This document shows positions 57,731 to 64,000 of a DNA stretch of 64,000 nucleotides, in pieces (position 1 is the stretch's first letter; each line of letters starts with the position of its first letter). The position numbers were made by a program, and so were the translations under genes. Origin of the DNA: Streptomyces sp. SAI-127 (GTDB taxonomy: Bacteria; Actinomycetota; Actinomycetes; Streptomycetales; Streptomycetaceae); the NCBI RefSeq assembly GCF_029894425.1, contig NZ_JARXYJ010000001.1:682001-746000 (forward strand). Direction: 5' to 3'. The notes beneath the pieces are model-generated. The model saw nothing but the letters and a program-made list of their open reading frames with translations. It made no database searches and had not been told where the DNA came from.

Positions 57731-58115
57731 CTACTTGCCCGCGCCGGCCTTGGCAGTGTCCAACTCGTTCTCCCAATTGCCGATCGCGATGGTGGCGGCG
57801 GCGTTGCCGAGGACGTTGATGAAGACGCGGCCTCGTTGAGGATGCGGTCGATGCCGACGATCAGGGAGAGGGCGGCGAGCGGGATGTGGCCGACCGCGGT
57901 GACGGTGCCGGCGCGGACGATGAAGGGGCCGCCTGCAATTCCGGCGGTGCCCTTGCTGGTGAGCATCGTGACGCCGACCATGATCAGCTGCTGCTGCCGG
58001 GGACAGGTCGATGCCCTGGCCTGGGCCAGGAAGAGGGAGGCCATCGTGAGGTAGACCGCGGAGCCGTTCAGGTTGATGGAGAACCCGGAGGGGAGGACGA
58101 TGCCGGGCAGAGCCG
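57731..58115 (-). pseudogene. Dicarboxylate:cation symporter C-terminal fragment
   Basis: Read leftward: LPSGFSINLNGSAVYLTMAS, QQLIMVGVTMLTSKGTAGIA, GGPFIVRAGTVTAVGHIPLA and IVGIDRILNEA, then after losing one base VFINVLGNAAATIAIGNWEN and a stop at 57731. This is the C-terminal third of a DAACS (DctA/GltP) transporter. The first two thirds are missing. Confidence 0.8.
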
Positions 58116-58144
58116 GTCTCCGGGCGCTACGCACGATGCGTGCG

Positions 58145-59113
58145 TCAGTGCCCCGGCCGCTGCTGGCGCATGCGCTGGGCGACTTCGCCGTTCTCGGTCT
58201 CCCACCACGGACGGACGAGCTCCGGACCCGTCGCCGCAGGCGCCGCCGGGACCAGTTCCGCGTCCAGGCGGCGGTCCAGGGCGACGGTCTCGGCGCGTTC
58301 GGCACGCGCCCACTGCACGAGGACGGCGAGCAGGAAGGGCAGCGCCACCAGTTCGGCGATGCCGATCATGGCGCCACCGCCGAGCTGCTGGTCATGGTGC
58401 ACGTCCGATGCCCATGGGGGAGCATGGCCCAGGTACCAGGCTCCGGCGATCAGCGTGCCGTGGGTCATCACCACGATGCCCGGCACCGCGTCGACGACCC
58501 CGTCGAGGAACACCAGCGCCGCCCGGACCGGATGAGTGCACCACCTCGGCAGCGCCTCCTCGCGGGTGAGTACCGGCACCACGAACAGGCTTCCGACGAG
58601 CAGCAGGTGCAAGTACAGCAGCTCGTGCAGCCAGCCGTCGCGCAGAGCGGTCTCGAAGTAGGGGGTGAAGTACACCGTCAGTTCGGTCACGAGCACGAGG
58701 GCCGTAGTGACCAGGGGGAAGGTGAGCAGCCGCACCGGCCGGCTGGTCATCACCTGCCGTAGGCGACCGGCAGCCGGCTCGGGCAGGGCCCGCAGAGCCA
58801 GGCGCAGCGGATCGCCCAGCGCCAGCCCGAGCGGAGCGATCAGGTCGAGAAGGATGTTCTGGACAGCGGCCGGCCAGAACAGCACACGGTCGTACACGGA
58901 CAGCGCGGACATCGTGGCCACGACGAGCGTGCCGAGGCCAAGCAACGTGAAGGCCGCGACGCGGGTCCCGGGCCAACGCTCGCCCCGCCGCCTCAGCCGC
59001 AGCGCGCCCCGGCCGTACAGCGCGCCGAGCAGGACGACCAGCAGCAGCGCGGGCACGTCCAGGTGCCATGAGGAGAGCAACCGTCCCGCGGTGAGCTCGG
59101 GCAGAACCGCCAT
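58145..59113 (-). CDS. CtaG-like cytochrome c oxidase assembly membrane protein
   Basis: 322 residues with about seven membrane segments: LDVPALLLVVLLGALYGRGA, VQNILLDLIAPLGLALGDPL, LTFPLVTTALVLVTELTVYF, LYLHLLLVGSLFVVPVLTRE and others. The pattern YFTPYFE, HELLYLHLLLVGSLF and H-rich APPWASDVHHDQQLGGGAM matches the caa3-type CtaG family in actinobacteria, linked to copper or cytochrome oxidase assembly. AAGGAGA precedes the ATG. It stands alone here, without oxidase genes. Confidence 0.88.
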   Translation of the reverse strand: MAVLPELTAGRLLSSWHLDVPALLLVVLLGALYGRGALRLRRRGERWPGTRVAAFTLLGLGTLVVATMSALSVYDRVLFWPAAVQNILLDLIAPLGLALGDPLRLALRALPEPAAGRLRQVMTSRPVRLLTFPLVTTALVLVTELTVYFTPYFETALRDGWLHELLYLHLLLVGSLFVVPVLTREEALPRWCTHPVRAALVFLDGVVDAVPGIVVMTHGTLIAGAWYLGHAPPWASDVHHDQQLGGGAMIGIAELVALPFLLAVLVQWARAERAETVALDRRLDAELVPAAPAATGPELVRPWWETENGEVAQRMRQQRPGH

Positions 59114-59624
59114 CCCGATCTCCTTTCCTTGCAGAGATCTTGTGCCATGTCCTCCCCTGAACCGGTCGCGCACCCAGCCGATTTGCCGTCGTCATACCGG
59201 GCTCATACCGAATCCCTGCCCCTGCCGGTCCGTCGCGGGCAAGGCCGTGACCGTCAGCGCTCGATCGCCCACGGGCCAGCAGGGCGTTGTCGGTGTAGGT
59301 GCCGTTCCACACGGTGGTGAGACGCTCGACGCTGCCCCATGGGTCGAGTTCGATGCCGGTGATGGCTCTGGGAACCGGGCCGTTGACCGCGGTCCATTCA
59401 GGCGGTTTCCCCGACCGTGGACTCCCGGAAGTCGGTCGGCCACGGCCAGTACGACCTGGAACCACAGCTCACGTATGAGACGGCTCAGCCGTGGCCGCTG
59501 CGGGGGGCGGCGGCGGTGATGGTGCTTGTCATCGTTGGTGCTCCCTTGCACGACGATCCTGTGTAGCGCTGACCTGTGGGGGTGATGCGGGGGACGCGAC
59601 GCGGCTCGCGCACCCCCGATCTCG
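59114..59624. other. No intact gene; one coding-like fragment
   Basis: On the minus strand around 59270-59400 one frame reads AVNGPVPRAITGIELDPWGS then VERLTTVWNGTYTDN, which looks like real protein, but no start, stop or family could be fixed. ATG ACA AGC ACC near 59530 may be a start of the same decayed gene. Confidence 0.4.
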
Positions 59625-60791
59625 TCAGCTGTGCAGGGCGCGCAGCACCTTGTAGAAGGCGGCCTTGCTCTCGAAGCCGATGCCTGGGGTGTCGGTCAGG
59701 CCGACACGGCTCTTCTCGACGACGGCGTCGTCGGCGAAGCCGCCGGTGGGCTGGAACTCGCCCGGGTACGACTCGTTGCCGCCGAGCTTGAGGGCGGCTG
59801 CGATGTGCAGGGAGAACTGGTGCCCGCCGTGCGGGATGCAGCGCCTCGATGACCAGCCGTGCTGACGGAGCATGTCCTGGATGCGCAGGTACTCCACCAG
59901 ACCGTACGAGAGCGCGGGGTCGACCTGGATGGTGTCGCGGTCGGGGCGCAGGCCGCCGTAGCGGATCAGGTTGCGGGCGTCCTGGAGGGAGAAGAGGTTC
60001 TCGCCGGTGGCGATGGAGCCGGTGTAGTGCTCGGCGACGGTGGCGTTGAGGTGGTAGTCGAGCGGGTCGCCGATCTCCTCGTACCAGAACAGCCCGTAGG
60101 GCTCGATGGCCCGCCCGTACTCCAGGGCCGTGGTGAGGTCGAAGCGGCCGTTGACGTCGACGGCCAGCCGGGAGCCGTCGCCGTCCAGGACGTCGATGAC
60201 GGCCTCGATGCGGCGCAGGTCCTCCGCCAGGTCGGCGCCGCCGATCTTCATCTTGACGACGTCGTAGCCCAGGTCGAGGAAGCCGCGCATCTCGTCCTGA
60301 AGGTCGGTGAGGGTCTTGCCCGGGGCGTAGTAGCCGCCGGCGGCGTAGACGAAGACGGAGTCGTCGGGCTGCCCGTCGCCGTAGCGCTCGGACAGATACC
60401 GGTACAGCGGCTTGCCCTCGATCTTGGAGGCCAGGTCGAACAGGGCCATGTCCACCACGCCGACCGCGACCGAGCGCTCACCGTGCCCGCCGGGCTTCTC
60501 GTTGGTCATCATCACGTCCCACGCCTTGGCGTGGTCCAGGCCGCCCCGCTCGTCGAGCAGGCTGCCGGGCTCGGCCTCGAGGAGGCGGGGCAGGATCCGG
60601 CGGCGCAGGATCTCTCCGGCGCTGTAGCGGCCGTTGGAGTTGAAGCCGTAGCCCACCACGGGCTTGCCGTCCCGGATGACGTCGCTCTCGATCGCCACGA
60701 TCGAACAGTCCATGGAGCTGAAGTCGATCCAGGCATTACGGATCGAGGAGCGGATCGGAACGACGCCCTCGTAGACGTTGGTGATCTTCAC
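59625..60791 (-). CDS. D-tartrate dehydratase-like enolase-superfamily enzyme
   Basis: 388 residues, mandelate-racemase-like fold. The KxK motif is VVKMKIGGADL near residue 180; metal ligands are DVNGRFD near 210, YEEIGDP near 236 and ATGENLFS near 262; the late catalytic His lies in CIPHGGHQFSLH near 322. These positions match the D-tartrate dehydratase branch, which converts tartrate to oxaloacetate. The GTG start is preceded by AAAGG. It is divergent from a GntR regulator with a palindrome between them. Confidence 0.87.
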   Translation of the reverse strand: MKITNVYEGVVPIRSSIRNAWIDFSSMDCSIVAIESDVIRDGKPVVGYGFNSNGRYSAGEILRRRILPRLLEAEPGSLLDERGGLDHAKAWDVMMTNEKPGGHGERSVAVGVVDMALFDLASKIEGKPLYRYLSERYGDGQPDDSVFVYAAGGYYAPGKTLTDLQDEMRGFLDLGYDVVKMKIGGADLAEDLRRIEAVIDVLDGDGSRLAVDVNGRFDLTTALEYGRAIEPYGLFWYEEIGDPLDYHLNATVAEHYTGSIATGENLFSLQDARNLIRYGGLRPDRDTIQVDPALSYGLVEYLRIQDMLRQHGWSSRRCIPHGGHQFSLHIAAALKLGGNESYPGEFQPTGGFADDAVVEKSRVGLTDTPGIGFESKAAFYKVLRALHS

Positions 60792-60808
60792 TGCGGAGCC
60801 TTTCTCAT

Positions 60809-60820
60809 ATCTTATAAGAT
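60809..60820. promoter_or_regulatory. Perfect palindrome between tartrate dehydratase and GntR genes
   Basis: ATCTTATAAGAT, a perfect 12-bp palindrome and the most AT-rich stretch of the region, 18 bp from the dehydratase start. It is a candidate GntR operator that overlaps a -10-like TATAAG. Confidence 0.65.
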
Positions 60821-60901
60821 GTGTCGGCTGTTAGAGTGAGCCGGTCCACGGTGGGATGTCAAGGGGTGGGGGAACCTCCGGAAAGGAACGGTCAGGGGGC
60901 T

Positions 60902-61594
60902 ATGGCAGGACAGAACCTGTTCTTCAGCAAGAGCGACCTCGCCTACGCGGAACTCCGCGATCGGATCCTCTTCGGCACTCTTCCTGCCGGGTCACGGCTC
61001 GCCCAGTACGAGCTCGCCGAGTCCCTCAGCATGAGCATCACGCCGCTGCGCGAGGCCATCCGCCGCCTCAGCAGCGAGGGACTCCTCACCGTCGAAACCC
61101 ACCGCGACGTCCGGGTCTCCGTCATGAACTCGAACGAGGCCCGCCAGCTTTTCGAAGTCCGCCTGTCCCTGGACCCGACCGCCGCCGAACTCGCCGCCCA
61201 GCGACGGACCGACGACGACATCGCCACCATGCAGGCCGCCGTCGACAAGCTCCTCCCCGTCACCCGCCAATGGGGGGAAGAGGCCCTCACGGCCCACCGC
61301 GCCTTCCACCAGGCGCTGTACCGGGCCTCGCACAACGACGTCCTCATCCGTCTCCTGGACGACCTGTGGGACAAGTCCGACCGCTACCGTCGCCTCGGCC
61401 TCGAACTCCCGCCCGGCGACGAACCCCGCACCCGGGACCTACAGGAACACCACCAACTCGTCTCCCTCATCGTGGACGGCCGCGCCGCCGAAGCCGCCCA
61501 GCTGATGCGAGGCCACATCACCCACAGCCTCACCGCCACCGCCATCGGCGCCCTCGAGGACCGCGAGGGCATACGGGCAGACCAGTCCTTTTGA
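60902..61594 (+). CDS. GntR/FadR-family regulator
   Basis: 230 residues. The winged helix-turn-helix (YAELRDRILFGTLPAGSRLA, YELAESLSMSITPLREAIRR, residues 15-80) is followed by an FCD ligand domain (HRAFHQALYRASHNDVLIRL, HHQLVSLIVDGRAAEAAQLM) with its metal-binding histidines. AGGGGG precedes the ATG. Opposite the tartrate dehydratase, so control by a hydroxy-dicarboxylate is plausible. Confidence 0.92.
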   Translation: MAGQNLFFSKSDLAYAELRDRILFGTLPAGSRLAQYELAESLSMSITPLREAIRRLSSEGLLTVETHRDVRVSVMNSNEARQLFEVRLSLDPTAAELAAQRRTDDDIATMQAAVDKLLPVTRQWGEEALTAHRAFHQALYRASHNDVLIRLLDDLWDKSDRYRRLGLELPPGDEPRTRDLQEHHQLVSLIVDGRAAEAAQLMRGHITHSLTATAIGALEDREGIRADQSF

Positions 61595-61738
61595 CAGACC
61601 GACGAGCCGGTGATTGCCCGGCCTACGAAAGCCGGGAGCTCCTTGTGCCGTCGGCGGCGTAGATGCTGCGCCGGTTGATCCCCATGACCTCGGTCAGGCG
61701 GGATCCTTCCCCACATCCCCTCAGACCGTCTCCCGCCC

Positions 61739-61769
61739 CAAGGCGCCAAGGCGCCAAGGCGCCAAGGGG
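61739..61769. repeat. Short tandem repeat
   Basis: CAAGGCGC is repeated three times and followed by CAAGGGG. It lies in a region of transposase debris. Confidence 0.8.
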
Positions 61770-61940
61770 ATTGTCGTCCTCCCGCGCCGCTGGCGTGTCG
61801 AACGCACCCGGGGGTGGCTGGTGAGTCTGCTGCTTGATGCCGGTCCTGGGGAAGCGTTCGCACGCGTCATGGCCCTGCCCTCGGCAAGCGATCGAGGTGG
61901 GATTCACCCGCGCTGGTGGAGCATGCGGCGTCGGGCAGAT
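61770..61940 (+). pseudogene. Transposase C-terminal fragment
   Basis: IVVLPRRWRVERTRGWL resembles the VLPRRWVVERTFAWL block of IS5-type transposases; nothing of the rest of the gene is present. Confidence 0.5.
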
Positions 61941-61989
61941 GCTCGCCTTCCTGGCGGCATGTGACTATGCCGATCGGCCGCTCAGCCCT

Positions 61990-62263
61990 CGCCGCTCGTC
62001 GACGACTTCTGGCACAAGTTCCTGCTCCACACCAAGGCGTACGCCGAGTTCTGCGAGCAGCGGTTCGGCCGCTTCCTGCACCACCAGCCCGGATTCCTCG
62101 ACAAGTAGGAGCACGGCGGCGGCACGTCACTGCGCGCGCTGACCGTCGACTCGATCACCCTCGCCGGGTACGAGATCGACATGGAGTTCTGGCCCGAGCT
62201 GGACCTCGCCGACTGCTCGCAGTGCCACGCGAACTGCTCGGACAGCCCGAACCACCCGAAGTA
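61990..62263 (+). pseudogene. Glycine-rich-domain-like protein fragment with an in-frame TAG
   Basis: PLVDDFWHKFLLHTKAYAEF and CEQRFGRFLHHQPGFLDK are followed by a TAG and then, in the same frame, EHGGGTSLRALTVDSITLAG, FWPELDLADCSQCHANCSDS. The conserved VDxxWHxxxLHTxxYxxFC pattern is that of glycine-rich-domain-like proteins. No start codon is evident at the 5' end, so the gene is broken at least twice. Confidence 0.55.
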
Positions 62264-62305
62264 GTTCCCGACCCCGTTTCGCCCGACCAACGCAGGAGAC
62301 CGCGG

Positions 62306-63139
62306 GTGGACCGCCTCGAATGGCACGACCTACCGGCAACGATCCGGGCCGCCGTCGAGCAGCACACAGGCCCGGTCGAAACGGCCGAGACCGCGCCGCA
62401 CGGCGTCATGTCCCGGCTCGCCTGCACGGTCCACACACCAGCGGGGCGAGCGTTCATCAAAGGCACGCGGCATGACGACCCACAGGCATGGGTCTACCGC
62501 CACGAGGCGCGGGTCACACGATGCGCACCCCTTGCCCCCCGCGTGCTGTGGGAGGTCGCCGCCGACGGGTGGATGCTCTATGGGTACGAGTACATCGAAG
62601 GCCGGCACCCGGACCTGACTCCAGGGTCCGGCGATCTCGCGCCGCTGCTGCGCACCCTCACCGTCACCTCCCAGGCGCCATGGCCCGAAGCACTGGACAA
62701 GAAGCCGCTGCACACACGGTGGACTGAATTTCTGCCCGAGGACGTGCCGCCCGGACTGCAAGGCAGACGGCTCGCCCACACGGACATGTCCCCGCACAAC
62801 ATGCTGAGGACGCCCGGCGGCAAGTTGCTGCTACTGGACTGGGCCCTTTCCTGCCCCGCCCCCGCGTGGGCAGACACCGCCCTGACAGTGCCCCGACTCA
62901 TCTCCGCCGGCCACACTCCAGACCAGGCCGAGACGATCGCCCGGCAAGTTCCCGCGTACCGAGCGGCCGACCCTGCCACCGTCACCACCTTCGCGCGCAC
63001 CGTCTACACCGCCTGGGAAAACTGGGAACGCACACGCCCCATGCCGCACAGAGCCGCTCTTACCGCCGCTGCCCGGGCCTGGGCCGGGCACCGAGAGGCG
63101 TCGGCAGGCATTGTCTTCCACTTGGATCACGGGGCGTAG
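62306..63139 (+). CDS. Aminoglycoside-phosphotransferase-like kinase
   Basis: 277 residues from a GTG start with AGGAGA before it (MDRLEWHDLPATIRAAVEQH). The catalytic loop is AHTDMSPHNML near residue 156 (H-x-D-x4-N), and LLLLDWALSCPAPAW near 175 provides the metal-binding Asp. Such Streptomyces proteins are common orphan kinases with unknown substrates. Confidence 0.83.
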   Translation: MDRLEWHDLPATIRAAVEQHTGPVETAETAPHGVMSRLACTVHTPAGRAFIKGTRHDDPQAWVYRHEARVTRCAPLAPRVLWEVAADGWMLYGYEYIEGRHPDLTPGSGDLAPLLRTLTVTSQAPWPEALDKKPLHTRWTEFLPEDVPPGLQGRRLAHTDMSPHNMLRTPGGKLLLLDWALSCPAPAWADTALTVPRLISAGHTPDQAETIARQVPAYRAADPATVTTFARTVYTAWENWERTRPMPHRAALTAAARAWAGHREASAGIVFHLDHGA

Positions 63140-63309
63140 AGAACTCCATGATCTTGGGAGGCGTGCCTGTCGATTACCGGATGATTGCCAAGCTGGCGGA
63201 TTCGCACGAACAGGACTGCCGTGCGGCAACGTTGAAGCCTGCCGTGAGCCGCCCTGCTGGACCGACTGAGTCCGATGTCGGGGCTGGTGCGCGAGCTTGA
63301 AGAGAGAGC

Positions 63310-63470
63310 GCCTGTTGACCGCGCTGTAGGTGAAGATCGACGACGAGATCGAGGCAGCCGGTGGATGGAACGGCGCCGCTGCTGACCGACTCCGAGCTCG
63401 TCTGCCTTGCCGTGACGCAAGCCCTCCTCCGCAGCTATAGGTCCAGGCACGCCGCTTGCCCAGCGCGACG
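63310..63470 (+). pseudogene. Transposase N-terminal fragment
   Basis: VKIDDEIEAA in one frame and PLLTDSELVCLAVTQALLRS in another resemble the start of an IS transposase (LTDSELVTLAVMQALL). The rest of 63140-63566 shows no gene. Confidence 0.5.
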
Positions 63471-63566
63471 GCGAGGTCTTCCAGGTACGTACCCACGCCG
63501 TCCCGCCCACCGGACTGCTCGGCATCGCCACGGGGGGCACACGTTTCGGGGTTCTGCTCGGCAGGC

Positions 63567-64000
63567 TCAGGGGTAGAGGCCGGCCCGGAAGACGAACGAG
63601 ACGAGTTGCGCTCGATCACGTGCGCCGACCTTCGTCATGGCCCGCACCGCATGCGTCTTCACGGTGAAGGGCGACACGGACATCTGGGCCGCGATCTCGT
63701 CGTTGCCGAGACCGCTCGCGACGAGAACGACCACGTCCCGCTCCCTGGGCGTCAGAGCGTCGAAGCGTCGCAGCAGTTCCCGGTCGATCACCGGGGGCGG
63801 ACTGTCGGTCATGTGACCGATGAGCGCGGCCGTCGCGGCGGCCGACAGCGCACCGCCACCGCCGACGACCTCGGTGATTCCGGCAACGAGTTCAGCGGGG
63901 CTCACGGTCTTGCTCAGGAATCCGTTGGCACCCGCGCGAAGGGCGGCGAGAACGATGTCGTCCTGGTCAAAAGTGGTCAGCACGATCACCCGCAGCTTTT
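63567..64000 (-). CDS. NarL/LuxR-family response regulator (partial)
   Basis: The last 140 or so residues of a two-component response regulator; the 5' part lies beyond the window. Visible are the end of the receiver domain (VIVLTTFDQDD, GANGFLSKTVSPAELVAGI, including the conserved Lys) and the LuxR helix-turn-helix (LTPRERDVVVLVASGLGNDE, IAAQMSVSPFTVKTHAVRAM). Confidence 0.93.
   Translation of the reverse strand, partial: KLRVIVLTTFDQDDIVLAALRAGANGFLSKTVSPAELVAGITEVVGGGGALSAAATAALIGHMTDSPPPVIDRELLRRFDALTPRERDVVVLVASGLGNDEIAAQMSVSPFTVKTHAVRAMTKVGARDRAQLVSFVFRAGLYP

Noticed and set aside
61990..62263. Recoding of the in-frame TAG in the glycine-rich-domain-like frame
   Set aside because: There is no start codon upstream and no sign of a recoding signal; simple gene decay is the better explanation.

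Overview
The window is very GC-rich, has Streptomyces-style codon use and ribosome binding sites, and carries a complete core of the coelichelin siderophore locus. It is therefore most likely from a Streptomyces or close relative. The high density of broken genes and transposase fragments in the right two thirds suggests a chromosome arm rather than the core; that last point is inference.

Left part (about 0.3-21.7 kb): a coelichelin (cch) gene cluster. One leftward series runs cchB (ornithine N-hydroxylase), cchC-cchD (permeases), cchE (ATPase), cchF (lipoprotein receptor), cchG (exporter half), cchH (3646-residue trimodular NRPS) and cchI (exporter half). cchA (formyltransferase) is divergent. 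Specificity residues read from the three adenylation domains (DINYWGGIGK, DFWNIGMVHK, DMENLGLINK) predict formyl-hydroxyornithine, threonine and hydroxyornithine. Three stretches carry DmdR/IdeR-type iron boxes. The two exporter halves have exactly complementary losses of ATP-site motifs, and tandem repeats sit at two gene junctions. The esterase (cchJ) and MbtH (cchK) genes are not in the window.

Middle (21.7-43 kb): a GNAT and a VOC protein; a TetR regulator divergent from a four-gene oxidoreductase / alpha-beta hydrolase / EthD-like / enoyl-CoA hydratase operon (25.0-29.5 kb); a paralogous TetR divergent from an SDR (32-33.5 kb); and a MarR regulator divergent from an amide-utilisation operon (AmiC-like sensor, FmdB, formamidase FmdA, a MetX-like hydrolase, a DUF1097 membrane protein) that ends in a strong hairpin terminator. 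Between these lie IS630-type and IS5-type transposase remnants and decayed genes.

Right part (43-64 kb): an Rhs remnant followed by small membrane ORFs and a HEAT-repeat protein; a TetR / F420-dependent-reductase-like / nitroreductase group with a double operator; an MmyB-type XRE regulator and an SDR sharing an exact 20-bp promoter motif in opposite orientations; a TetR regulator whose 28-bp operator is repeated in front of a leftward CocE hydrolase / acyl-CoA synthetase / enoyl-CoA hydratase / SDR operon ending in a frameshifted quinone oxidoreductase; a CtaG-like membrane protein; a D-tartrate dehydratase divergent from a GntR regulator around a perfect palindrome; a kinase-like phosphotransferase; and the 3' part of a LuxR response regulator cut by the window edge. 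No tRNA, rRNA or CRISPR array was seen.
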